Assembly (NCBI GenBank): GCA_945860255.1
Contig: CAMAQI010000060.1
Span: 1 to 11,852, forward strand
DNA length: 11,852 nucleotides
Reading direction: 5' to 3'
DNA from: Methylacidiphilum caldifontis
GTDB lineage: Bacteria > Verrucomicrobiota > Verrucomicrobiia > Methylacidiphilales > CAMAQI01
Made by a program: the position numbers and the translations under genes. The notes under the pieces are model-generated. The model made no database searches. It was given only the letters and a program-made list of their open reading frames with translations, and had not been told where the DNA came from. How positions within the stretch are numbered: position 1 is the stretch's first letter; each line of letters begins with the position of its first letter. Shown piece after piece: positions 1 through 6,356 of the stretch.

Positions 1-738
1 AAGGAATTTCGTCAATTTAATCAGATTTATGGGGAGCTGAGAGATCATTTATCAACTCATTTAGTGATTTATGAGCCTGAATTGCTCAGAGTTATTCCTG
101 CTTTCAGTGACAAAGATCATCTGAGATTTGTGACAGAGGATTTTTTAACGAAGCCGAATTTTTTAGATTATAATAGTACAGTGATTCCGGAGAAAAAAGA
201 TCCGATCGGTCATTTTTTAATTCCTTCCCTCTCGAGTTGGATGTTCTTTGCAAGAGATCAGAACTTACAGGCAAAAATTGAACGATTTAATGGAGAGAAG
301 TTTCCTTGGAGAAATGCTTATCGAGGGATGATCTGGAAAGGAGATCTGTTCGATTTTAATGCGAGTCAGATTCCTGACATTCGACTATTTTTGATCTTAA
401 AGCCTGGAACGTCCTTCTATCCGTTAACGATTCATACACGCGAAGGGAATTTAAACAGTGATTACGATCGAAAATATCTTATTAAATATGTTCCCGCTGA
501 ATATTTAGCAATCGTCGTTTATGTGAATAAAACCTCGGAAGTTCTTGCGATTCATACGAATTCGATGGTCTTTGAAAATGTTAAGAATGAATTGATTGCG
601 AAGTCTGTTATTCGTGCTTCCGTTCCCTTGATTCTTAAGAATAAAGCGGAAGAAGAAACGGTCGTTCCTAGTGCTTTTCCTCTCGTTTCAATTTCTCAAG
701 CGAGAGCAAAATATCCGTTAGAATCTCCAAAACAATAA
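1..738 (+). CDS. Hypothetical protein, 3' part only
   Basis: The reading frame is open from the first base of the window, so the gene starts upstream and 245 residues of its C-terminal part are visible. A GTG at position 64 is in frame, but nothing marks it as a start. I do not recognise the family. The visible protein is soluble-looking, with no membrane segment, lipobox or repeats. It has alternating hydrophobic and charged stretches typical of a mixed alpha/beta fold, and several aromatic clusters (for example WMFFARDQ and FPWRNAYRGMIW near residues 80 and 100). The last 35 residues are richer in Lys, Glu and Pro and may be a flexible tail. Third codon positions look more AT-rich than in the genes that follow, which might mean a different history. 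The next gene starts 21 bases downstream on the same strand. That it is coding is likely; its function is unknown. Confidence 0.75.
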   Translation, partial: KEFRQFNQIYGELRDHLSTHLVIYEPELLRVIPAFSDKDHLRFVTEDFLTKPNFLDYNSTVIPEKKDPIGHFLIPSLSSWMFFARDQNLQAKIERFNGEKFPWRNAYRGMIWKGDLFDFNASQIPDIRLFLILKPGTSFYPLTIHTREGNLNSDYDRKYLIKYVPAEYLAIVVYVNKTSEVLAIHTNSMVFENVKNELIAKSVIRASVPLILKNKAEEETVVPSAFPLVSISQARAKYPLESPKQ

Positions 739-759
739 AGACTGAATCGACTGGTTTAC

Positions 760-1329
760 ATGAGCCTTACTGCTGCACTTTTAATGGCTCCTGGATTTGA
801 GGAGATTGAGGCTATCACTTGTCTGGATCTTCTTCGTCGCGCCTCGATTCCGATTGTCTCTGTAGGGTTTGATTCTGGGCCGATCACGGCTTCACGGCAG
901 ACGAAACATATCGCCGATTTATCAATGGAGGATCAACGACATCAGACTTGGGATTTACTTGTTCTTCCTGGGGGAGTTGAGGGGGTGAATTATCTCAGAC
1001 AAGAGGAATCGGTTCGTGAAATGGTTCTTCGTCATTATGAACAAGGAAAATGGATTGCGGCAATTTGTGCCGCTCCCTCTTTGTTGTTTGAGTGGGGGAT
1101 TTTGCAGGAAAAAGAATTTATTTGTCACCCGAGTGTTCAGAAAACGATTGGGGAACGAGGATTAAAAGAGGGGAGGCGAGTGGTCGTCAGTGGGCGTTTG
1201 ATCACCAGTTTAGCAGCAGGAAGTTCCTTTGAGTTTGCCTACGAAATTATCCGACAACTCAAAGGGGAAGAAGTCGTAAGCCTCGTTGATCAAGGGGTCT
1301 GTTTCGGGATTACAGAGAGATCGCTTTGA
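760..1329 (+). CDS. DJ-1/PfpI (ThiJ/YajL) family protein
   Basis: This 189-residue protein has the full length of the DJ-1 subfamily of the class I glutamine amidotransferase-like fold. The N-terminal motif GFEEIE (residues 12-17) supplies the conserved Glu17. The nucleophile elbow AAICAAP places the reactive cysteine at Cys103, and CHP puts His123 where DJ-1 has His126. The family tail motif GSSFEFA is at residues 154-160. DJ-1 relatives are linked to oxidative-stress sensing and repair of glycated or aldehyde-damaged metabolites; which of these applies cannot be read from the sequence. The ATG at 760 is the natural start because the first beta strand follows at once; there is no clear Shine-Dalgarno motif. 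Its 3' end overlaps the convergent polyprenyl synthase gene by 20 bases. It may be co-transcribed with the unknown gene upstream. Confidence 0.93.
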   Translation: MSLTAALLMAPGFEEIEAITCLDLLRRASIPIVSVGFDSGPITASRQTKHIADLSMEDQRHQTWDLLVLPGGVEGVNYLRQEESVREMVLRHYEQGKWIAAICAAPSLLFEWGILQEKEFICHPSVQKTIGERGLKEGRRVVVSGRLITSLAAGSSFEFAYEIIRQLKGEEVVSLVDQGVCFGITERSL

Positions 1330-2362
1330 GATGTTCAGAGAGTGCTTCGGGGATTTGTTGAAGTGCTTTTCTTGCATCATTCAGGGGAAGAACTTCTAGG
1401 GATTCCGTGCCTTTTTTTATTTCTTCAAGTGTTTGACGAATCGCATGTTGGAGTCCCCCGCGATCGAGGATCAGTCCAATGAGTTGTTTGCGATCTTCGG
1501 GAGATCCCTCTAAGATAATTTCTCGCACTTGATGTAACTCCTTACCTTGGAGTTGTTTTAAAACATGAAGAAGGGGAAGGGTGAGTTTTCCCTTTCCGAG
1601 GTCGGTTCCGAGAGTTTTTCCCGTCGAATCTTCAACTCCAATGAGATCCAAGCAATCGTCATAAATTTGATAGGCAATTCCGAGTGATTCCCCGTACTGA
1701 CGGAGGGAGTGGGTCATCGTACTGGAGCTGTTACTGACCACTCCTGCCAGTTCTGTTGAGATGCGGAAGAGAGCCGCGGTTTTCATTCGAATGACCCGAT
1801 AGTAGTCTTCGATTGTGAAATTCAGATCGAAGCGGCGCTGTGTCTGGATGATTTCACCATTGCAAACTTCGTTTGCTGCTTCGGCGATTTTTTTACTCGC
1901 CTCTTGATGGGGGAGTCGTGTGCAGAGAACTAAGGCATGGGAGAAAAGACTATCGCCAAGGAGCACCGCAAGTTCAGTTCCCCATTTGGCGAATGCGGTG
2001 ATTTTATTTCGTCTTTTTTGGGCTCCATCTAAGATGTCGTCATGGACAAGGCTTGCCATATGGACGAGTTCGATGATGAGGCCGAGATCGAGATGTTCTT
2101 CCGTTGATTTTCCTGTGAGCGCCTCGGCGGCAAGGAGGGTCAAGGCAGGTCGTATTCGTTTTCCGTGGTTGATACAGACATATTCTGAGTAACCGACAAG
2201 TTCTGGATCGAAGGATTGAATTTGATTTTTGAGCCGAACTTCAATCTGTTCGAGCTCTTTTTTAACGCGAAGGAGTGGGATTCCAATGTCGAGTGCTCTT
2301 GTAAAGGAGGGGATCGTTTTTCCTTGAAGGGATTGAAGATAGATTTGAGTAGTGGAATTCAC
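1310..2362 (-). CDS. Long-chain polyprenyl diphosphate synthase
   Basis: A trans-isoprenyl diphosphate synthase that condenses isopentenyl diphosphate units onto an allylic primer. The substrate-binding GKR is at residues 67-69. The first Asp-rich motif is DDILD (Asp108, Asp109, Asp112) and the second is DDCLD (Asp235, Asp236, Asp239), followed by GKGKLTLPLL. In this family the residue five before the first motif limits chain length. Here it is Ala103, a small residue, so a long product (C30 or more, as for a menaquinone or ubiquinone side chain) is expected rather than farnesyl or geranylgeranyl diphosphate; that is inference. At 350 residues it is somewhat longer than usual because about 30 weakly conserved residues precede the core. 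The start is GTG at 2362 without a good ribosome site, so a later start is possible. It lies 48 bases downstream of dnaA on the same strand and may share its transcript. Confidence 0.92.
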   Translation of the reverse strand: MNSTTQIYLQSLQGKTIPSFTRALDIGIPLLRVKKELEQIEVRLKNQIQSFDPELVGYSEYVCINHGKRIRPALTLLAAEALTGKSTEEHLDLGLIIELVHMASLVHDDILDGAQKRRNKITAFAKWGTELAVLLGDSLFSHALVLCTRLPHQEASKKIAEAANEVCNGEIIQTQRRFDLNFTIEDYYRVIRMKTAALFRISTELAGVVSNSSSTMTHSLRQYGESLGIAYQIYDDCLDLIGVEDSTGKTLGTDLGKGKLTLPLLHVLKQLQGKELHQVREIILEGSPEDRKQLIGLILDRGGLQHAIRQTLEEIKKGTESLEVLPLNDARKALQQIPEALSEHLKAISL

Positions 2363-2410
2363 GGCATTAAAATCGTGCCGAAAAAGAAAGTGAGTGTCAA
2401 CGAACCAAAA

Positions 2411-3793
2411 TTATTTAGTTTCAGTACTTAATTTTTCAGAAAGATATTGAATTTGAGTCGAAAATTGCGGGTCTTTATCGATCCGTTCTTGAATCGTTTT
2501 GTCGGCGTGAAGAACCGTTCCGTGATCTCTCCCTCCAAAAGCCTCGCCGATCTCTTTGAGAGAGGCTTTGGTCAGTCGACGACAAAGATGCATGGCGATC
2601 ATTCGAGGGAGAACGATATTGGCAGGTCTTCTTTTACTCGTCATCTCGGTTTGCCGAATGTCGTAAGTTTCGGAAACTTTTTTCATCACGGAGTCGAAGG
2701 TGACTCGCCCTTCTGATTCGACTTTAATGAGATCTTTGAGAAGAGGTTCAACTTGAGCGACTGTCAGCTTTTTGTTAATCAGGGAGCCATAGCCGGCGAC
2801 GCGAGTAAGAGCTCCTTCGAGACGACGAATATTGCTTTTGATCTTTAGTGCGATAAAGCTCAGGACTTCGTCGCTGAGGGTGACTTGCATCACCGCTAAC
2901 TTTTGTCGAAGAATCGCAGTTCGAGTTTCAATATCGGGAGGACAAAGTTGAGCGGTCATTCCCCAATCGAATCGACTAACGAGACGTTTTTCAAGTCCAT
3001 TGAGTTCTGAGGGGGGAACATCGCTGGAAAGAATAATTTGTTTATGACCATCGACGACAACGGAGTTAAAGGTATGGAAGAACTCTTCCTGAGATTTCTC
3101 TTTGCCTCCCAAGAATTGAACATCATCGATTAAGAGGCAATCGACTTGACGATATTTTTTGCGAAATTTCGTCAGTTCATTCTTTTGAATCGCATAAATA
3201 AATTCGTTTGCGAAATGCTCTGAGGTGACATAGACCACCTTAAACCCTTTTTTCTTTTGAAGCTGATGCCCGATCGCTTGCATGAGATGGGTCTTCCCGA
3301 GTCCAACGCTTCCATAGAGAAAGAGAGGATTATAAGTGCGTGCGGGGGCTTGAGCGACCCCTAAGGCGGCGGCATGAGCAAACTCACAGTTCGTTCCGAC
3401 AACAAAGCTTTCGAAGGTAAAACGAGGATTTAATCCCGAGGGTTCGGGCTCTTTTTGGGCTTCATGGATCACTTGAACGGTGGGGGAATGGAGGATCTCG
3501 GGGCTTTCTGAGGATTTAAATAAAATCTTTCGAGAGGAACCTAAAACTCGGGTAATCGCCGTTTGGATCTGGGATTGAAAATTGTCTTCAATAAAAGATT
3601 GGGCGAAGAGGTTTCCACCGATTAAGGTTAAGGTCTTTTCGTTCACTTGATCGATCTTTAAAGGGCTAAACCAACGCTCAACCGCAGAGGGAGAGGAGAT
3701 CAGAGAAATCTCTGAGCAGATTTGGGTCCAAAGATCGGTCAAATTTTCGATCGGATGGAGGTTATTCACAGGTTGTTCACATTTTTTAGGCAC
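2411..3793 (-). CDS. dnaA: Chromosomal replication initiator protein DnaA
   Basis: The AAA+ initiator that binds DnaA boxes at oriC, opens the duplex and loads the helicase. All four domains are visible in 460 residues. Domain I is at about 17-90 (LWTQICSEIS onward) and a short linker at 91-120. The AAA+ domain III has Walker A GSVGLGKTH (161-169), Walker B LLIDD (220-224), sensor 1 SSDVPP (256-261) and the arginine-finger segment RLVSRF (270-275). The C-terminal helix-turn-helix domain IV carries the signature GGRDHGTVLHA (420-430). The Walker A motif has Ser where Gly is common, and the signature has Gly where Ser is common; neither should abolish function. The start is GTG at 3793, with AGGGGAA about 10 bases upstream as a weak ribosome site. 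Two DnaA-box sequences overlap codons 5-11, and more lie upstream, which points to autoregulation. Confidence 0.98.
   Translation of the reverse strand: MPKKCEQPVNNLHPIENLTDLWTQICSEISLISSPSAVERWFSPLKIDQVNEKTLTLIGGNLFAQSFIEDNFQSQIQTAITRVLGSSRKILFKSSESPEILHSPTVQVIHEAQKEPEPSGLNPRFTFESFVVGTNCEFAHAAALGVAQAPARTYNPLFLYGSVGLGKTHLMQAIGHQLQKKKGFKVVYVTSEHFANEFIYAIQKNELTKFRKKYRQVDCLLIDDVQFLGGKEKSQEEFFHTFNSVVVDGHKQIILSSDVPPSELNGLEKRLVSRFDWGMTAQLCPPDIETRTAILRQKLAVMQVTLSDEVLSFIALKIKSNIRRLEGALTRVAGYGSLINKKLTVAQVEPLLKDLIKVESEGRVTFDSVMKKVSETYDIRQTEMTSKRRPANIVLPRMIAMHLCRRLTKASLKEIGEAFGGRDHGTVLHADKTIQERIDKDPQFSTQIQYLSEKLSTETK
3762..3781 (+). promoter_or_regulatory. DnaA-box pair inside the dnaA 5' coding region
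   Basis: TTATTCACA (3762-3770) and TTGTTCACA (3773-3781) lie head to tail, 11 bases start to start. The first differs from the consensus TTATNCACA at no position; the second differs at one. They encode Cys-Glu-Gln-Pro-Val-Asn-Asn near the DnaA N terminus. The arrangement repeats at 3894-3913. A role in controlling dnaA expression, or as part of the origin, is inference. Confidence 0.6.
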
Positions 3794-3893
3794 GATGATT
3801 ACTTTCCCCTATCCTAAAAAAGTTTTTACTTCCAAGGCAGTAAATTGATTTAAGTCGTTTTTGATCAAGTATTTAGAGGAAATGGACGAAAAG

Positions 3894-3913
3894 TTATTAA
3901 CAAGTTGTTCACA
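3894..3913 (+). promoter_or_regulatory. Second DnaA-box pair
   Basis: TTATTAACA (3894-3902) is followed by TTGTTCACA (3905-3913), with the same 11-base spacing as the pair at 3762-3781. The two 20-base modules match at 18 positions and are exactly 132 bases apart. The first box deviates from consensus at the C of CACA. Paired same-orientation boxes at helical spacing favour cooperative DnaA binding in known origins; the role here is inferred. Confidence 0.6.
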
Positions 3914-3959
3914 ATGACTATTGATTTTGAATCTCGTAAAAGCGGTACGCTTTTCGAAG

Positions 3960-3987
3960 TTGTTCGCAATGTCATCTTTTTTCCACA
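3960..3987 (+). promoter_or_regulatory. Two weak DnaA-box-like sites
   Basis: TTGTTCGCA (3960-3968) and TTTTCCACA (3979-3987) keep most of the DnaA-box consensus and the orientation of the stronger boxes. The first starts 55 bases after the box at 3905, again a multiple of 11. Single weak matches occur by chance, so these count mainly because of their position and phasing. Confidence 0.35.
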
Positions 3988-4044
3988 TAGTCTTGACTTT
4001 TTTGTTTCAAAAGAGGTCTTACGACTTCTCTTTTTTGACAAAGA

Positions 4045-4067
4045 GAGTGGCCCCCGAAGGGTCACTC
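4045..4067. repeat. Imperfect inverted repeat in the origin region
   Basis: GAGTGGCCC (4045-4053) and GGGTCACTC (4059-4067) are complementary except for one position and are separated by five bases. GGGTCACT occurs again at 4076-4083. No T-run follows on either strand, so it does not look like an ordinary intrinsic terminator. It may be a protein site or simply a stem in the gap. Confidence 0.4.
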
Positions 4068-4171
4068 GAAAGAGAGGGTCACTGTAATTTTCAAAACGAT
4101 AACGACAAGCAAAAATCTTCTTTTTAAAACTTTTTTTTACAGAGCTTGACCTTCTGTTTTTTTAATGCAGA

Positions 4172-4192
4172 GAGCCTTTTATTTCAAGGCTC
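4172..4192 (-). terminator. Stem-loop over the tilS stop codon
   Basis: GAGCCTT (4172-4178) and AAGGCTC (4186-4192) are perfect 7-base arms with a 7-base loop. The tilS stop codon (4179-4181) lies in the loop. On the minus strand the stem is not followed by a U-run, so it is at best a weak or factor-assisted terminator. It may instead protect the 3' end of the tilS message. Confidence 0.35.
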
Positions 4193-5105
4193 GATCAATC
4201 CAAAGAACTCCGTTCGTGCGACGAACAAAGTTTCCTGCAGGTAGATTTATTTTAGCCGGTTTGGCATCTGTGATCATGGTGGTGATCGCTTCGATTCTTT
4301 CAAAGGAGGGATCGGAGATCGAGTGGGTTTGAAGCCACGATTTAATCAAAAGACGCTGTTTTGCTCGAGAGAGCGATTTGAGATTGGAAAGGGGAAGCTT
4401 TTCTAAGGAAATAAAGGGGAGGATTTCTTGGTATAGCGATTGCGTTTGGTCGCGAAGAATGGTGGCTGTTCGAAGAAGAAGTGGAGGAATTTCTCTGCCA
4501 AGTTGGGAGCTGAGGAGAGGGAGAAGTTCGTTTCGAATCCAATTTCGATGGTGATGGGAGTCGAGATTTGAGGCGTCTTCATTCCATTGGAGCTTTTTTT
4601 CGAGGGCGTAAGCGTGAATCTCTTTTTTCCAAATTCCGAGCCAAGGCCGAAGTCGGATCAATCCATTTCTTTCAGCGTAGGCCTCCATTCCACCCGCTTG
4701 GCTTCCTGTTCCGCGAAAGAGTTGGAGAAGAAAGGTTTCGACTTGATCATTGGCATGATGAGCGAGAAGGAGGTGCGGGCATTTAAATTTTTTTGAGGCA
4801 CGTTGAAAAAAAGTATCGCGCAGTTTCCGTGCGGCGGTTTCTGTTTTCGGGGATTTTTTCGGTGCTTTTCCTTGAAAAAAAGGAAGTTGATAGAATTGAG
4901 AGAGGCGTTGGATCGATTTACTTTCGCGGTCACTCTCTTTTCTCCATCCGTGATTGAAATGAAGGATGATCGGCTTCTTTCCGGATTCCACGATCGCATG
5001 TAAAAGGGAGAGGGAGTCGAGGCCCCCCGAGACGCCAATCATTAAGGAATCGGGGAGATTTTGGAGGGGGCGAAGGAGGGGCGAATGGATTTGAGAGGAA
5101 CTCAT
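4179..5105 (-). CDS. tilS: tRNA(Ile)-lysidine synthase
   Basis: TilS uses ATP and lysine to convert the wobble cytidine of tRNA-Ile(CAU) to lysidine, which lets it read AUA codons. The N-terminal PP-loop ATPase motif SGGLDS is at residues 26-31. HFNHGWR (49-55), LAHHANDQVETFLLQLFRG (114-132) and the NEDASN segment (175-180) followed by RNWIRNELLP (187-196) are all typical of the family. The protein has 308 residues, so it has the catalytic core and middle domain but lacks the long C-terminal domain of the E. coli enzyme; short TilS forms are common. The ATG at 5105 gives a normal short leader before the PP-loop; a GGAAAG lies directly before it, too close to be a good ribosome site. It lies 267 bases downstream of the lipoprotein gene, and that gap holds a long inverted repeat. 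Confidence 0.95.
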   Translation of the reverse strand: MSSSQIHSPLLRPLQNLPDSLMIGVSGGLDSLSLLHAIVESGKKPIILHFNHGWRKESDRESKSIQRLSQFYQLPFFQGKAPKKSPKTETAARKLRDTFFQRASKKFKCPHLLLAHHANDQVETFLLQLFRGTGSQAGGMEAYAERNGLIRLRPWLGIWKKEIHAYALEKKLQWNEDASNLDSHHHRNWIRNELLPLLSSQLGREIPPLLLRTATILRDQTQSLYQEILPFISLEKLPLSNLKSLSRAKQRLLIKSWLQTHSISDPSFERIEAITTMITDAKPAKINLPAGNFVRRTNGVLWIDRALK

Positions 5106-5372
5106 CTTTCCAAGAGTTTAATGACTAAGAGCAACTGTCCCCATGGAATCGGGAGTGGCAAAGGAGTGAAGCGATTTTTTGCATCGATATTCAGGATGTT
5201 CAGGATAAAGAGCAAAGAAAATTTTTTTGAATTTATCCTCCCCATCCTCCCTATCGATGCAAAAATTGCCTTTTTCATAACTATCTGATGGCAGGTTGTT
5301 TATATATTTTAGGAAGTTTTTACTTCACTAGGAGCTCCGCAGAGAAAATTTTTGAAGGGGCGTGTGATCCAT
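5106..5372. other. Gene-poor gap containing a long inverted repeat
   Basis: This gap lies between tilS and the lipoprotein gene. Its main content is the inverted repeat at 5176-5265. The rest is AT-rich with no tRNA, no recognisable riboswitch core and no convincing promoter. Small open frames cross it on both strands, but none has a recognisable domain. Confidence 0.5.
5176..5265. repeat. 34-base imperfect inverted repeat (long hairpin)
   Basis: Arm 1 is 5176-5209 and arm 2 is 5232-5265, with a 22-base AT-rich spacer. Read as arm 1 against the reverse complement of arm 2, the two agree at 28 of 34 positions. All differences fall in two blocks of three (TTC against GGG), at 5190-5192 and 5199-5201. 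The result is a stem of 14, 6 and 8 base pairs separated by two symmetric 3x3 internal loops. Each arm also holds a tandem 9-base repeat, TTCAGGATG/TTCAGGATA in arm 1. The outer segment contains the ATCGAT palindrome. No T-run follows the stem and no flanking target duplication is visible. It could be a regulatory RNA structure in the transcript leading into tilS, a REP- or MITE-like element, or a protein site. Confidence 0.75.
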
Positions 5373-5687
5373 TTAGTATTGATTGCGAGGAGGTTCTTGT
5401 CCTGCCGCTTGAACAGAGCTCTGGGCAATATACCCCTGAAGGCCGTAAGTGGTTTCGACAAGAGCGGAGTCTCCTTCAATCCGAAGCATTCGAAGTCGTG
5501 TTCCCTGTTCAAGATAGGTATCAGGAGTTGTTTGATTTGGACCGGTTTTATAAAGGGGCGAGCGAGTGCTGACCATGAGATTAAACTCCTGTTGGTTATT
5601 GGTTTTAAATCCAGCACAACCATTCAACAGTAAAGAAAGAGCGACAATCAGAAGGAGGGGATACGATAGTGGTAATCGGAATGTCAT
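5373..5687 (-). CDS. Small lipoprotein with SH3-like domain
   Basis: From the ATG at 5687 the product has 104 residues. It begins with a short positive region (MTFRLP), a hydrophobic run (PLLLIVALSLLL) and a lipobox LNGC, which puts the lipidated cysteine at residue 24. The mature part, about residues 34-92, resembles a bacterial SH3 domain: a STRSPLYK start, a central GTRLRMLRIEGD segment, and GLQGYIAQSSV at the end, the typical 'gives passage into the last strand' pattern. Such domains often bind peptidoglycan or peptides in the envelope. The frame is open up to an ATG at 5747, which would add 20 residues before the signal peptide; the later start is preferred because it gives a normal signal sequence. 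No clear ribosome site precedes either. The exact function is unknown. Confidence 0.65.
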   Translation of the reverse strand: MTFRLPLSYPLLLIVALSLLLNGCAGFKTNNQQEFNLMVSTRSPLYKTGPNQTTPDTYLEQGTRLRMLRIEGDSALVETTYGLQGYIAQSSVQAAGQEPPRNQY

Positions 5688-5819
5688 TGGCAAAACAGGA
5701 GGGAACCAAAAACGCCCACGATCATCACTATCGTAAATTTTTTCCATAGAGGGAGCGTAAATGGCTAATTTTTTTTGTAAAACTCTTATTTTTATCGGTC
5801 ATCGATTGATAGGAGGCGC

Positions 5820-6209
5820 TCATGATCTATTTTGAGTGTTTGATTTCCAGAGAAGAAGGGAGAGCCAACCACCCATCAGGAGAAGGCCCCCGATCGGAGT
5901 GATGGGGCCGAGCCATTTAAAGGGAGTGAGGGCGAGGAGATAAAGGCTGCCACTAAAGAGAAGGAGTCCAAAGAAAAAGAGATAGAAGGAGTTTTTTTGA
6001 AAGCCTGGGAGATGGATGAGGAAAAGAAGGAGGATCGCATGGGTCAAGTGATAGAAAGAGGCGGTCTTCCATACCTCGACCGTTTGATGCTCGATTAAGG
6101 TCCCCTTTAAGAGGTGTGCCCCAAAGGCTCCTAAAAGAACTGCGCTGAATCCAAGGAATACCGTGAGTCGAAGAAAGAGTGGAGAGGGAGAGACGGCAGG
6201 ATGATTCAT
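5820..6209 (-). CDS. DUF423 family membrane protein (YgdD-like)
   Basis: A small integral membrane protein of the DUF423 family, of unknown function. Family hallmarks are GAFGAHLLKG (residues 27-36), WKTASFYHLTHAILLL (47-62), FSGSLYLLAL (85-94) and LGPITPIGGLLLMGGW (100-115). Four hydrophobic segments are visible, as expected. With the ATG at 6209 it has 129 residues, the normal family length. The frame is open up to an ATG at 6308, but those extra 33 residues are hydrophilic, have no family match, and come from DNA that looks like a dispersed repeat, so I reject that start. The neighbours on the same strand are the VWA gene upstream and the lipoprotein gene downstream. Confidence 0.9.
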   Translation of the reverse strand: MNHPAVSPSPLFLRLTVFLGFSAVLLGAFGAHLLKGTLIEHQTVEVWKTASFYHLTHAILLLFLIHLPGFQKNSFYLFFFGLLLFSGSLYLLALTPFKWLGPITPIGGLLLMGGWLSLLLWKSNTQNRS

Positions 6210-6247
6210 GGGGTTGAGGATAAAGAAAGAGAGGGTAAATTGCAAAT

Positions 6248-6316
6248 CCTCGCTCATCGAGGAAGGCTTAATCGCTGGATAGCCTAATCGCTGTTCATCA
6301 GTGTCCATCCGCGGTT
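6248..6316. repeat. Possible relic of a dispersed intergenic repeat
   Basis: The segment at 6293-6316 reads GTTCATCAGTGTCCATCCGC and then GGTT. This closely resembles the family of interspersed sequences built from phrases such as 'ATCCGTGTCCATCCGCGGTT' that I recall from intergenic DNA of many bacteria. Next to it is a direct repeat of TAATCGCTG (6269-6277 and 6285-6293) and a small hairpin CCTCG/CGAGG (6248-6262). The resemblance is from memory, not from a search. Confidence 0.4.
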
Positions 6317-6356
6317 TAAATGCCTTTGAATTCGTTTTTTTCTTTGGTTAACTGTT

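Larger units (their letters stand above)
3794..4178. other. Candidate replication origin (oriC) region between dnaA and tilS
   Basis: This 385-base gene-free gap is AT-rich and sits next to dnaA, the usual place for a bacterial origin. It contains a second DnaA-box pair (3894-3913) and two weaker boxes, TTGTTCGCA (3960-3968) and TTTTCCACA (3979-3987), all in the same orientation. From about 4085 to 4165 there are long A and T runs that could serve as the unwinding element. An imperfect inverted repeat lies at 4045-4067. The small open frames here are unlikely to be genes because they run through the boxes and have no recognisable product. The dnaA promoter must lie at the left end of the gap, but I see no convincing -35/-10 pair. 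Whether this is the active origin cannot be told without skew or replication data. Confidence 0.55.

Noticed and set aside
3865..4127. Short open frames on both strands in the dnaA-tilS gap
   Set aside because: They run across DnaA boxes and inverted repeats, have low-complexity products, and overlap one another; the gap is better explained as origin DNA.
4139..4164. ACAGA...TCTGT followed by a T-run, resembling a plus-strand terminator
   Set aside because: The stem is only five base pairs, and no plus-strand gene lies upstream for it to terminate.
3821..5326. Shared 12-mer AGTTTTTACTTC at 3821-3832 and 5315-5326
   Set aside because: A few repeated 12-mers are expected by chance in 12 kb of AT-rich DNA, and the flanks do not match.
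5288..5633. Plus-strand open frames opposite the lipoprotein gene
   Set aside because: They have no recognisable domain, lack ribosome sites, and lie opposite a frame with a lipobox and an SH3-like pattern.
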